A stretch of 64,000 nt of DNA from Panorpa germanica (Eukaryota > Arthropoda > Insecta > Mecoptera > Panorpidae). The notes beneath the pieces were generated by a model. The model saw nothing but the letters and a program-made list of their open reading frames with translations, did not search any database and had not been told where the DNA came from. Of the stretch, positions 41,894 through 53,849 are shown piece after piece (positions within the stretch are counted from its first letter, which is position 1; every line of letters starts with the position of its first letter). Both the position numbers and the translations under genes were made by a program. The DNA lies in contig OY783208.1 of the NCBI GenBank assembly GCA_963678705.1, positions 10,335,282 to 10,399,281 of the forward strand, read 5' to 3'.

Positions 41894-43824
41894 TCCTATA
41901 TTATAATGTTCCAAGTGTTTATTTATATTCTTATATGTTTATATGTTTCTATGTTTATATGTTTGGTTCGAATTTTGTATGGCATCTCGAAAACGGCTCC
42001 AGGGAAGTTTTTGAAAATTTCCTATTTCGTAGAGAAAAAAATTCTAAGACCTTTGGCGTCCCTGGATTTTTCCCTGAATTTCCTGGAAACCCGTAATTTT
42101 GGAAAAACTGAAAAAAAAGTGATCCCTTTTTTGCTGTATTACTTTTAAGTTGTAAAAGATAGAAAGTTGAAATTTTGCATGTGTATTAAGCTGTTTAAGG
42201 CTGATATTTCTCAAAAATTAGAAATTCAAAAATTGAAAAAGGAGGGGTTAAAGAAATTTGGGGGCCCGGTAGGAAACTTTGGAGAAAGTTCATATTCTAA
42301 ATTTTAGAATAATTAAGTGTATTATTAATGAAAATAAATTCAAAATTTCAAAATTTTATTTGGGGGAATTTGGGCAGTATTTTCCGAGAGTAAAAATTGT
42401 GCTAGAAAGTTGAAATTTTGTATATAGGCTAACCTTGGTAACTTATTTACGAATCGAAAAAAAAAATTCCAAATTTTGAAAAAAAGTTGGTCAAATAACG
42501 CATAAATTGAAAATATTTTTTATTTTGATAAAAAAAATATATTTTTTAGTCAATTTATATGTGTCAATGTATATGTGCGAGTTTATTTATTATTTCAATT
42601 TAAAAATAGAACAGTGAAATATGAAAATTAATTACGAATTATTTTATTGGATTCAAATGATACACGCCAAAAAGACGTCGCATTGCGACGGGGGTAAACT
42701 AAAGTATATTATAATGTCCCAGGTGTATATTTATCCTATATTATAATGTTCCAAGTGTTTATTTATATTCTTATCCTATATTATAATGTTCCAACTGTTT
42801 GAATCTATTCTTATATGTTTATATTCTTATATTCTTATATGTTTGGTACTGAATTTTGTATGGCAGCGCGAAAACGGCTCCAGGGAAGTTTTTAAAAACT
42901 TCCTATTTTGTAGAGAAAAAAATTCTAAGACCTTTGGCGTCCCCGGATTTTCCCCTGAATTTCCTGGAAACCCGTAATTTTGGAAAAACTGGAAAAAAAG
43001 TGAGCCCTTTTTTGCTGTATTACTTTTAGTTGGTAAGAGATAGAAAGTTGAAATTTTGCATCTGTATTAAGGTATTCAATGATGACATTTCTCAAAAATT
43101 AGAAATTCAAAAATTGAAAAAGGGGGGGTTGAAGAAATTCGGGGGCCCGGTAGGGAACTTTGGAGAAAGTTAATATTCTGGATTCTAGAATAATTAAGTA
43201 TATTATCAATAAAAAAAAATTCAAAATTTCAAAATTTTATTGGGGGGCACGGGGGCAGTATTTGCCGAGAGTAAAAATTGTGCTAGAAAATTGAAATTTT
43301 GTATGTAGGCTAACCTTGGTAACTTATTTACGAATCGAAAAAAAAAATCCCAAATTTTGAAAAAAAGTTGGTCAAATAACGCATAAATTGAAAATATTTT
43401 TTATTTTTATAAAAAAAATATATTTTTTAGTCAATTTATATGTGTGGCGTATTTGTGGTATTTTTTATTTCAATTTAAAAATAGAACAGTGAAATATGAA
43501 ATTTAATTACGAATTATTTTATTGGATTCAAATGATACACGCCAAAAAGACGTCGCATTGCAACGGGGGTATACTCTAGGGATCTTATATTCTTATAAGT
43601 TTGGTAGTAAATATTGTATGGCAGCGCGAAAACGGCTCTGTCAATGTTATTGAAAATTGTCTATTTCGGAGAGAAAAAAATTCCAAGACTTTTGGCGTAC
43701 CCGGATTTTTCACTGAATTTCCTGGAAACCATTTGGGAAAAACTGGAAAAAAAGTGAGCCTTCGACATGATATTCAAGCCACACCCAAAAAACAGACGTC
43801 GCTTGCGACGGGGGTAAAAGCTAG
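41894..43824 (+). repeat. 1,931-bp higher-order repeat, copy 2
   Basis: It has the same internal order as 39,123-41,053, at a constant offset of 2,771 bp. A further 811-bp unit (41,054-41,864) lies between the two. Near-identity points to recent duplication by replication slippage, rolling-circle read-through or unequal exchange. Confidence 0.85.
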
Positions 43825-46800
43825 TATATTATAATGTCCCAGGTGTATATTTGTGATCTTATATTCTTATATTCTTATATGTTTGGTTCGAATTTTGTAT
43901 GGCATCTCGAAAACGGCTCCAGGGAAGTTTTTAAAAATTTCCTATTTCGTAGAGAAAAAAATTCTAAGACTTTTGGCGTCCCCGAATTTTTCCCTGAATT
44001 TCCTGGAAACCCGTAATTTTGGAAAAACTGGAAAAAAAGTGATCCCTTTTCTGCTGTATTACTTTTAATTCGTAAAAGATAGAAAGTTGAAATTTTGCAT
44101 GTGTATTAAGCTATTTAATGCTGACATTTCTCAAAAATTAGAAATTCAAAAATGGAAAAAGGGGGGGTTGAGGAAATTCGGGGGCCCGGTAGGGAACTTT
44201 GGAGAAAGTTCATATTCTGGATTGTAGAATAATTAAGTATATTATTAATAAAAAAAAATTCAAAATTTCAAAATTTTATTGGGGGGCACGGGGGCAGTAT
44301 TTGCCGAAAGTAAAAATTGTGCTAGAAAGTTGAAATTTTGTATATAGGCTAACCTTGGTAACTTATTTACGAATCGAAAAAAAAAATCCCAAATTTTGAA
44401 AAAAAGTTGGTCAAATAACACATAAATTGAAAATATTTTTTATTTTCATTAAAAAAATATATTTTTTTAGTCAATTTATATGTGTGAATGTATACGTGCG
44501 AGTTTATTTATTATTTCAATTTAAAAATAGAACAGTAAAATATGAAATTTAATTACGAATTATTTTATTGGATTCAAATGATACACGCCAAAAAGACATC
44601 GCTTTGCGACGGGGGTATACCTTAGACTTTAAAAGAGACTTTAAAGAGAAAAAAATCTAAGACTTCTATCGTCCCCGGATTTTTCACTGAATTTCCTGGA
44701 AACCCGTAATTTTGGAAAAAATGGAAAAAAAGTGAGCCCTTTTTTGCTGTATTACTTTTAATTCGTAAATTATAGAAAGATGAAATTTTGCATGTGTATT
44801 AAGGTATTCAATGCTGACATTTCTCAAAAATTAGAAATTCAAAAATTAAAAAAGGGGGGGTTGAAGAAATTCGGGGGCCCGGTAGGAAACGTTAAAGAAA
44901 GTTCATATTCTAAATTCTAGAATAATTAAGTATATTATAAATAATAGAAAATTCAAAATTTCAAAATTTTATTTGGGGGCACGGGGGACATTATTTTTCG
45001 AATGTAAACATTGTGTTAGAAAGTTGAAATTTTGTATATAGGCTAACCTTGGTAACTTATTTACTAATCGAAAAAAAAATCCCAAATTTTGAAAAAAAGT
45101 TGGTCAAATAACGCATAAATTGAAAATATTTTTTATTATTATGAATATTTATTAGTATGAAAAATTAATTGTTATTATATGTAAAATTAATATAGGACGA
45201 GTTTATTTATTATTTCAATTTAAAAATGGAATTAAATTTTGACATGAAATTCAAGCCACACACATAAAACAGACGTCGCTTGCGACGGGGGTAAGAGCTA
45301 GTATATTATAATGTTCCAAGTGTTTATTTATATTCTTATATGTTTCTATGTTTATGTGTTTATATGTTTGGTTCGAATTTTGTATGGCATCTCGAAAACG
45401 GCTCCAGGGAAGTTTTTGAAAATTGCCTATTTTGTAGAGAAAAAAATTCTAAGACTTTTGGCGTCCTCGGATTTTTCCCTGAATTTCCTGGAAACCCGTA
45501 ATTTTGGAAAAACTGGAAAAAAAGTGAACCCTTTTTTGCTGTATTACTTTTAATTCGTAAAAGATAGAAAGTTGAAAATTTGCATGTGTATTAAGGTATT
45601 CAATGCTGACATTTCTCAAAAATTAGAAATTCAAAAAGTGAAAAAGGGGGGGTTGAAGAAATTCGGGTGCCCGGTAGGGAACTTTGAAGAAAGTTCATAT
45701 TCTGGATTCTAGAATAATTAAGTATATTATTAATAAAAAAAAATTCAAAATTTCAAAATTTTGTTTGGGGGCACGGGGGGCAGTATTTGCCGAGAGTAAA
45801 AATTGTGCTAGAAAGTTGAAATTTTGTATATAGGCTAACCTTGGTAACTTATTTACGAATCGAAAAAAAAAATACCAAATTTTGAAAAAAAGTTGGTCAA
45901 ATAACGCATAAATTGAAAATATTTTTTACTTTGAAAAAAAAAAATATTTTTTTAGTCAATTTATATGTATGTATATGTGCGCGAGTTTATTTATTATTTC
46001 AATTTAAAAATAGAACAGTGAAATATGAAATTTAATTACGAATTATTTTATTGGATTCAAATGATACACGCCAAAAAGACGTCGCATTGCGACGGGGGTA
46101 AACTCAAGTATATTATAATGTCCCAGGTGTATATTTATATTCTTATATGTTTATGTGTTTATATGTTTGGTTCGAATTTTGTATAGCATCTCGAAAACGG
46201 CTCCAGGGAAGTTTTTAAAAATTTCCGATTTCGTAGAGAAAAAAATTCTAAGACTTTTGGCGTCCCCGGATTTTTCCCTGAATTTCCTGGAAACCCGTAA
46301 TTTTGGAAAAACTGGAAAAAAGTGATCCCTTTTTTGGTGTATTACTTTTAATTCGTATAAGATAGAAAGTTGAAATTTTGCATGTGTATTAAGGTATTCA
46401 ATGCTGACATTTCTCAAAAATTAGAAATTCAAAAATTGAAAAAGGGGGGGGGGGGTTAAAGAAATTCGGGGACCCGGTAGGGAACTTTAAAGAAAATTCA
46501 TTTTCTGGATTCTAGAATAATTAAGTATATTATTAATAAAAAAAAATTCAAAATTTTATTGGGGGGCACGGGGGCAGTATTTGTAAAGTTTAGTTTCGAT
46601 CAGTATCAGTTTTTTTAAATTTTGTATATAGGCCTTGGTAACTTATTTACGAATCGAAAAAAAAATCACAAATTTTGAAAAAAAGTTGTCCAAATATCGC
46701 ATAAATTCAAAATATTTTTTATTTTGATATAAAAAATGTATTTTCTTAGTCAGTTTGTATGAAAAATTAATTGTTATTAAATTTAAAATCAATATAGGAC

Positions 46801-47817
46801 GAGTTTATTTATTATTTAAATTTAAAAATGGAATTAAATTTTGACATGAAATTCAAGCCACTTATAAAAAACAAACGTCGCTTGCGACGGGGGTAAAAGC
46901 TAGTATATTATAATGTCCCAGGTGTATATTTATATTCTTATATGTTTATGTGTTTATATGTTTGGTTCGAATTTTGTATGGCATCTCGAAAACGGCTCCA
47001 GGGAAGTTTTTAAAAATTTCTTATTTCGTAGAGAAAAAAATTCTAAGACTTTTGGCGTCCCCGGATTTTTTCCTGAATTTCCTGGAAACCCGTAATTTTG
47101 GAAAAACTGGAAAAAAAGTGATCCCTTTTTTGCTGTATTACTTTTAATTCGTATAAGATAAAAAGTTGAAATTTTGCATGTGTATTAAGGTATTCAATGC
47201 TGACATTTCTCAAAAATTAGAAATTCAAAAATTGAAAAAGGGGGGGTTAAAGAAATTCGGGGGCCCGGTAGGGAACTTTGGAGAAAATTCATTTTTTGGA
47301 TTCTAGAATAATTAAGTATATTATTTATAAATAAAAAATTCAAAATTTTAAAATTTTATTGGGGGGCACGGGGGCAGTATTTGCCGAGAGTAAAAATTGT
47401 GCTAGAAAGTTGAAATTTTGTATATAGGCTAACCTTGGCAACTTATTTACGAATCGAAAAAAAAATTCCAAATTTTGAAAAAAAGTTGTTCAAATATCGC
47501 ATAAATTCAAAATATTTTTTATTTTGATATAAAAAATGTATTTTCTTAGTCAGTTTGTATGAAAAATTAATTGTTATTAAATGTTAAATCAATATAGGAC
47601 GAGTTTATTTATTATTTCAATTTAAAAATTAAATTTTGAATTAAAATTCAAGCCACTCACAAAAAACAAACGTCGCTTGCGACGGGGGTAAAGGCTAGTA
47701 AATACTATAATGTAAAATAATAAAATACTTGCAAATTAACTAAATAATAATAATAATTTTTAAAATAAAATGTTTACAAAATACTTTTCTTAAATAAAAG
47801 TTACACTATAAATCGAA

Positions 47818-49397
47818 ATGGAGACATTCCATACTTATCTAAATTATGTAAAGGAATATAATGGAAACAATTCGCTGACGAATTTTATAGAAGATTGCGA
47901 AGTGATCATAGATAATTTTGCCATATTCCCCGGTAAAAATGAAGATAAAAAAGAAGCTATTAGGAATAACGGTCTATTGCTCTCAGCTATAAAAAGCAAG
48001 ATTATTGGAGACGCAGCAAGTTTAATAAAGAATAAACATATTAATACATGGGAGAAATTAAAAACTATTTTAATAAATAGTTATACTAAAAACCGCAGCC
48101 ATATCCCGCTTACAACAACACTTAAACGAAAGCCTAATGAGAAAGTTATTACTTATTACTTTAGATGTTTAGAATCAGTTAACAACTTTAATGTTTTGAA
48201 CACACTTCACAATAAAACATCTTTAAATATGAGAGCACTGGCAAAACATCACGACTCCCGAATGGTGAGAAATTTCATGCAGGAGCTAAACGATCCCCTT
48301 GGATGTAAATTAAGACGCCAAAATCCTAACACAATGGATGAGCTTCTAGAATTAATAATAGAAGATATAACGAACCACGAAATCCATACTAACGAGGAAT
48401 ATCACCACCCTCACCAACAACAAGTGAAGAACACACAAGATTTTCAAACAGAGCCGTCAACACAAAAACCGTGTGAAGCAATAATCGGACAAAGCATTGA
48501 GAATAAAGAAATAGACAATGTACGGACGGAACTACAAGAAGTAATCATAAACAACAAGAGTACAGAAATCAAAATACAAAAACAAAATTCAGAAGAAAAA
48601 CGGGACACAGAAACAAATGAAAATAAAAACGATATTAAATTACATAAAGAAATGGCGATCAATGTGCCCACAAATATTAAAATACAAAGCCAGAATAATT
48701 CAGAAGAAGTTCTGAATACAGATGAAAAGGAAAAAGAACTTGAAGAGTTTACCAAAACAGAAGTAAAGAAAAAGACAATTGTTGAAGTAAAAATGAAGCA
48801 AGGAAAAATAAGCGTCAAACAAAACACAGAAGATCAGAACATGGAAGATTTCAAAGTAGAAAATCAGCAAAATATGAAACAAGAATCAGAGAATCAAAAT
48901 TCACAACATTTCGAAATACAAAATCAACAAAATGTTAAGCAACAATCAAAAAATCCAAACTTTCTAGATTTTAAAGTACAAAATCAACAAAAAATCAGAC
49001 AAGTAGCAGAAAAGCAAACTGTACAAGAACTTGAAATAGTGTGCTTAAGCAACAAAACATCAACCAAGAAAAACCAGAAAAACAAAATATGCAATATTCT
49101 GAAGTAAAAAAATTACACAATATAAAGCAAGGAAAAGCAGGAAATAATAAAAATCAAAATTTTAAAATAAAAGAAAAAATTGAAAAGAAAAAAAGAAACA
49201 AAGCAAAATGCGTACCAGAAAAACAAGAAGATTCAGAAAACGAGGCACACACTTTGTGGATAAATGATCACAGAAAAGAAATAATTCGGGGACAGAAGAT
49301 TAGAAATTCGGCACAACTAAAGCAACTATATGGGATTAAACGAAATAAAAATAATATCTGGATAAATAAATATATGACGAAATATCATGACGAATGA
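47818..49397 (+). pseudogene. Gag-like ORF of the errantivirus-type element (one frameshift)
   Basis: The ATG at 47,818 opens 429 codons to 49,107, and a second frame (49,041-49,397) continues the same lysine-rich composition, so one frameshift near 49,041 splits a protein of about 520 residues. Residues 1-180 form a helical, capsid-like part with the W-E-K-L-K and N-E-K-V motifs seen in insect retroelement Gags. Residues about 190-430 are a charged Lys/Glu/Gln-rich tail. In it, residues about 340-407 form three repeats of 22 residues around an F-x-x-x-N-Q-Q-N core (48,838-49,035). There is no zinc knuckle. In a live element it would assemble the particle and bind RNA. The Gag identity is by composition and position, not by a decisive motif. 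Confidence 0.6.
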
Positions 49398-50679
49398 AAT
49401 TAATAAAACATATATTGACTTAACTTGACAAAAAGTCTTCAATACTTTCCGAAAAATTAAAATTTCTACCCGAACCTTAACAATTCAAATACGCAACCGC
49501 AAGCAACCAAACCAACCTGACTATATAATATATTTAACCCCGAAATTTAAAAACTAAAAATAATAAAACCCTAAAACGGATAACCACCTTAATAATGAAA
49601 ATTGTATGAACTATTAAAATAATTATACAGAACAACCATTTAAATAAATTACTACAAATATTACAATGCCCAATTAATTTACAAAACAGAACAGACAAAA
49701 AAATTATGAAACGAATTGAGAATCGGAAACAACCACCTTAATGCAGAAAATCGCAAGAACACTGGTTATCACCAGCAGTAAAACCCTATAAACATACAAC
49801 AAACATAAAAACATACAAATTAAGCGACATCAAGTAATAACTATTTCGATACAATCACCAACGCAGTTAAAATTATTAAAATTAATAAAAAGAGTAAATT
49901 ATTTAAATTAAAATAAAGAAACACGACCTATTAATATCTACATTAACAAAAACTACATTTAAAAATAAAAGTCAATAAACCCATTGTAATGATAATACAT
50001 ATTAAATGTACAATAATTTAAAAAGATAAACACCATCAGCAAATATAAAAATGAACATAAAATAAAAAATGATATAAGGATCTGACATCAAGAAACAAAC
50101 GCAACGCACAAGGTAATTTACGAAAGATATAATCATGTAATCTAATAAAATACTCTCATGGAAACTCTCATTATCAATCGCGACACATGCAAGCAATGCA
50201 AATACTATGATTTGAACGCTGCTAAATTACACAAAAACAACTGTGAGATCATAATATAAGCGCATTCCACAAAACCAGAGTCCACCGTATCATAAAGCAT
50301 AAACATGCCCCTGCCAAGTCACTCATGAGATGTGTTATTATAAGATGTAATGAAACCTCATACTCCAGTACAAAAGATAATGCTACATTAACAAACTAAG
50401 TCAGCATTTCTAATTCAGCTACTATGATAACCCATGACTAACACATTGGAAAACACAAACATAAAGCAATGTTACGTGCATAAAGTTAAGGAAATAAATA
50501 CAGACAGTACAAGTTATTATCGTGATTAAAGATACTGTTAAAAATTCAAATGTACCACAAGAAGACACAGTACACATGAACACTAACAAAAAACATGGCA
50601 ATAGCGGAATAAAACATAGAACCTTTTTTTTTAAGTAAAAGAACCACCAGAGTAATAATCAGAATCAGCAAGTAATGAA
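49398..50679. other. Debris between Gag and integrase; decayed second integrase fragment
   Basis: No long frame is present. About 50,160-50,215 resembles the integrase zinc region at 50,755-50,800 (both have ACATGCAA and CA-TGCAAATA). About 50,325-50,400 resembles 51,200-51,280 (GTTATTATAAGATGTAATGA against GCTATTATAGGATATAACGA). So a heavily decayed, internally deleted copy of the integrase region lies just upstream of the better one. The rest (49,398-50,140) is A-rich and unassigned. Confidence 0.5.
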
Positions 50680-51381
50680 GTAATAGACGCCACATATAAA
50701 TTAATTTGCGAAAGATATACGTGGTCTAGTCTACGAAAAGATGTCGAAAACTTCATCAATAACTGCAGCACATGCAAACAGTGCAAATATAAAATAAAAC
50801 CAATTAGAGCACAGCTAAATAACACCGAAACATCTGAGAGATCATTTGAGAAATTACATATAGATACCTTCGGTATAGACAATACCCAATTCCTTACTAT
50901 AATAGATGTATTTTTAAAATACACACAGGCATACAAAATCGCCAATAGGTCATCCACAGAAATTGCCGATAAACTAATAACGTATTTTTCACACCACGGC
51001 ATACCCAATCATATTACGATGGATGAAAGAACTTAATTCTCAAATAATCTTATCAAAAAATTGCTAGAATTACAGAAAACTGAAGTTCATATAACTACAC
51101 CATTCAGACATGAAAGTAATTCCCCAATAGAACGAGCACATTCCACGATACTAGAACTATATCGTATAGTGAAACATAAACATGATCTTACACCCGAATC
51201 AATCATGAAATATGCTATTATAGGATATAACGAAACCCCACATTTCAGTACAGCATACAAACCTTTTGAAATAATAATGAACACAGGACCCTTTAAAGTA
51301 CTAGAAGTATCCGATACCTATATAGCTAAAATAGAAAATCTAAAAAATAAAAAAAAAATTAAGAGAAACACATGTAGATAA
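50680..51381 (+). pseudogene. Integrase remnant of the errantivirus-type element
   Basis: The frame from 50,680 carries the zinc-region end (CSTCKQCK) and the catalytic core. The first acidic position is in HIDTFGI, the second in TMDERT, and the glutamate is in NSPIERAHSTILE. The in-frame TAA at 51,034-51,036 falls directly after the second position, and the Asn-Gly that usually follows that aspartate is altered. A frameshift in an A-run near 51,350-51,360 moves the C-terminal residues (ETHVDKLVE) into the next frame. In an active element the enzyme joins element DNA to the genome. This copy cannot. Confidence 0.75.
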
Positions 51382-51913
51382 ACTAGTGGAAACCAAAATG
51401 AAAAACCCAACTTCAAACTTACTTAATGAGAAAAGAATTAACGTCCTATTCGATCGCACTACACTACCTGTCGATAAATCTAAGACAGATTATGTTCTAC
51501 ACCTAGTTTATGACAAATTTAACCCAAGAGACGCAAAACCAAGATACTACAACGGATTCGCAAAGTTAATAGCAAAGGACACACCCAATTTCGAATACAT
51601 ATTAAGTAAAGCTAAAAGAACTAATAACCTCGTAGAGGGCCTATACAAACTCACGCGAGGCAGAACATTTGGACACACAATAAATCTTGTCTGCAATCAA
51701 CAAAACTGCCTTGACAAACTTGCCAAATTTCTAAAAGAATTTGAAAATTCACCAACCGAATTAATAATACGAATGCCCCCTATAGCACAAGGACTTTTTA
51801 ATAGAACAAAAGAAGAGGTCCTAGAAGTATTTAAACGACATGGGCCTACAAAGCACAAATACATCATACACTCAAATCCTGAAATACAAATGAATTATTT
51901 ATTTATTAATTAA
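51362..51913 (+). CDS. Unrecognised ORF between integrase and envelope regions
   Basis: An open frame of about 180 codons follows the integrase frameshift. Its first residues (ETHVDKLVETKMK) look like the end of the integrase. The rest (from NVLFDRTTLP to a stop at 51,911) I do not recognise. It has two cysteines close together (LVCNQQNCL), mixed charge and no membrane segment. It may be pol-derived sequence, an accessory reading frame or a captured fragment. No start codon is needed if it was reached from pol. The function is unknown. Confidence 0.4.
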   Translation, partial: RETHVDKLVETKMKNPTSNLLNEKRINVLFDRTTLPVDKSKTDYVLHLVYDKFNPRDAKPRYYNGFAKLIAKDTPNFEYILSKAKRTNNLVEGLYKLTRGRTFGHTINLVCNQQNCLDKLAKFLKEFENSPTELIIRMPPIAQGLFNRTKEEVLEVFKRHGPTKHKYIIHSNPEIQMNYLFIN

Positions 51914-51940
51914 TTATAAATAAATATATTAAAACACGAT

Positions 51941-52699
51941 CAAGTACTAAGAAATCCTGATTCTTGCAGGATCATCACCGCAATCAACACCGGCGATATT
52001 AATGAATGCCGAATTATTAAAATCACTGATAACCCAGGATTATATCCTGTGCAACTAAGAACCATTGAAACTGACATAACATTCGCTAAACTGAACACGC
52101 TTACTGGTTCAATCCTAGAACCTGATCACCTATTAGCAGAATTACAAGCAATAAAGAAACATGTTGATACAACCAAACATATCAAACTGCCTTACGATAT
52201 TACATCAGAGAACATTTAACAATATGAAACTATTAGCAAAGTCAAAGCATACACCAATAAAAACCTAATCGTTTTTTTAATAAATATACCACTAGTAAAC
52301 CCTAATATATTTACGTATTATAAACTATATCCAATCCCCATACCCTATAACAATAAATTCCAAATGATTATTCCCAGAACCCAATACACCATTGTGAATG
52401 AGTATAAACATGTAGATTTTAATGCACCCTGCAAAGAAATATATAACAATCAATTCCTATGCAAGCTTAGCGAACCACTCAACATCGAGGAAACCACCTG
52501 CGAGATAGAACTAATTCAAAACCAGCCAACCAGCAAATGTCAACCCTTAGTGATTTCTCTAACCGGTATCAAGATCCAGAACATCGAATTCAACACCTGG
52601 ATGTTAATCACAAATGACGAAACCAGTGGCACCTTAAGCAGCCAGCGTGACATATGTCTACAAGGAACATATATAATACACCTTGCACGAGATTGTTAA
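51941..52699 (+). pseudogene. Envelope-like remnant of the errantivirus-type element
   Basis: One frame with a single internal TAA (52,217-52,219) covers this segment. It shows N-I-P-L-V-N-P and Y-x-L-Y-P-I-P-I-P, then spaced cysteines (PCKEI, FLCKL, TTCEIE, SKCQP), features of the ectodomain of insect retrovirus envelope proteins related to baculovirus F proteins. A stop at 52,697 precedes further weak frame to about 52,890. No signal peptide, furin site, fusion peptide or membrane anchor could be identified in what remains. The copy is a non-functional fossil. Confidence 0.6.
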
Positions 52700-52975
52700 T
52701 TTTCTGTTTCAGATAATACTCTTCAGTACATAGATATAGAAGAGAAAGTCGAAGCTTGGAACACCATTTCCCTGCCAAAAATACCAGAGATCCAAAAACA
52801 AATACCTAAACATCTCTACCGCGACCAACCTAAAACACCTGGACCTGGGCAACGTAGACAAGCTACAGACCACCCTAGCCCTACTACCTGAAGACTTCGA
52901 TGACAGAAGAATCTCAGACCATGTTCACATAATTAATTATACATTATTACCTATATTATTCATAATATAGTCACT

Positions 52976-53849
52976 TTAGTTATCAAAGTAAAACGTAGAA
53001 AAGAAAATAAAGAATCTTTTATATTTATTATCTTTTATATTATTAAACGTGTCATTTCTTTCGGGTTGCAATTTATCCATGAGCAGAGCATATTATCGCA
53101 CCATACGAGCTTAGAAGACCTAATCAGGAAATAAGACGAGAAACAACCTCAATGATTGGAAGAATTGACATTCGAACACCTGCTACTGCATGTAATACAT
53201 TTTACTAGATGAGACTAAATTTACAACTAGACGGCAACATTCCTGACTTACATTAAGACAATGGCACTAATATTAACAAACTATTAAAATGTTTACAGGA
53301 CACAAAATTAACAAATAAAATTGAATAATTCAATTAAAATAGGAGAAAGGATCCGTGCAATCACTATGTCTTAAAACTAAATTAAATAAACTTAAAAATC
53401 TGCAACATAAAAGAAAATGCTTGCGTGAATTTAAAGTTTATTTAACATAAGTAAAGTTATTTGTTTAGTAAGCTATGTTACCTAATACAAAACGTTGTGT
53501 GACCTATTTTTTACAAATTAATTAGGCTCTTATCCCAACAAAAGCAATTTGGGTAGCCCTGGGTTTTTCCCTCTTCAAAGAAATACTGTTTTTTGTGATT
53601 TTGTTTTGCAAAGACTTAAAATTTATTTTTATATTAGCTTTAGTCCTGAGCGCTGTACCTCTAAAGACATTTTGTCCTTCCAATTCAATTTATCGCGTAA
53701 ACCAAACTATGATAACGTTATCAACGAATTTGCTGTAAAACCAAGCAAGAAAAGAACCGGAAGTCACACTTTGGAACCGTGCTCTAGTGAGACGCCTGCG
53801 AAATTATATTTTGTGTGAATCATTTTTCTTCAATTTCATTTATTGAATG
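52976..53849. repeat. LRR flank block resuming after the retroelement
   Basis: AGTAAAACGTAGAAAAGAAAA and TCATTTCTTTCGGGTTGCAA match 4,490 and 16,255; 53,345-53,850 follows 4,720-5,110 and 16,490-16,890. The 89-codon frame at 53,549 is chance sequence inside this non-coding block. The block runs directly into the truncated LRR copy. Confidence 0.55.

Larger units (their letters stand above)
39123..47698 (+). mobile_element. Head-to-tail array of non-autonomous CTAG-type Helitrons
   Basis: The 8,576-bp array starts TCCTATATTATAATG after an A and ends in a perfect hairpin (CGTCGC-TT-GCGACG), ten bases (GGGGTAAAGG), CTAG and then T: the classic Helitron signature with insertion between A and T. 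Units of about 0.8 kb follow one another: 39,123-39,933; 39,934-41,053; 41,054-41,864; 41,865-42,704; 42,705-43,824; 43,825-44,635; 44,636-45,301; 45,302-46,108; 46,109-46,903; 46,904-47,698. Each ends in the CGTCGC..GCGACG-type hairpin, with CTAG or a decayed form (CTAAAG, CTTAG, CTCAAG). No Rep/helicase frame is present, so replication would depend on another element. Short frames such as the 80-codon one at 39,135 recur only because the units repeat. Confidence 0.85.
47699..52975 (+). mobile_element. Decayed errantivirus-type LTR retroelement
   Basis: Gag-like, integrase and envelope-like remnants lie in the order expected of insect endogenous errantiviruses (gypsy-like elements with an env gene). 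Protease and reverse transcriptase/RNase H are not recognisable; the 1.2-kb space where they should be holds only debris. I could not find matching LTRs or a primer-binding site. The element starts right beside the Helitron array, and at about 52,976 the LRR flank block resumes. Multiple stops and frameshifts show that it is not functional. Confidence 0.65.

Noticed and set aside
39135-47147. Repeated 60-133-codon frames starting MFQVFIYI or MSQVYI in the Helitron array
   Set aside because: They recur only because the units repeat, break at different points between units, have low-complexity composition and start at the element's terminal motif. No selection on the frame is evident.
48444-48882. 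Minus-strand frames opposite the Gag-like ORF
   Set aside because: They are Phe/Ser-rich mirror images of the Lys/Glu/Gln-rich plus-strand frame.
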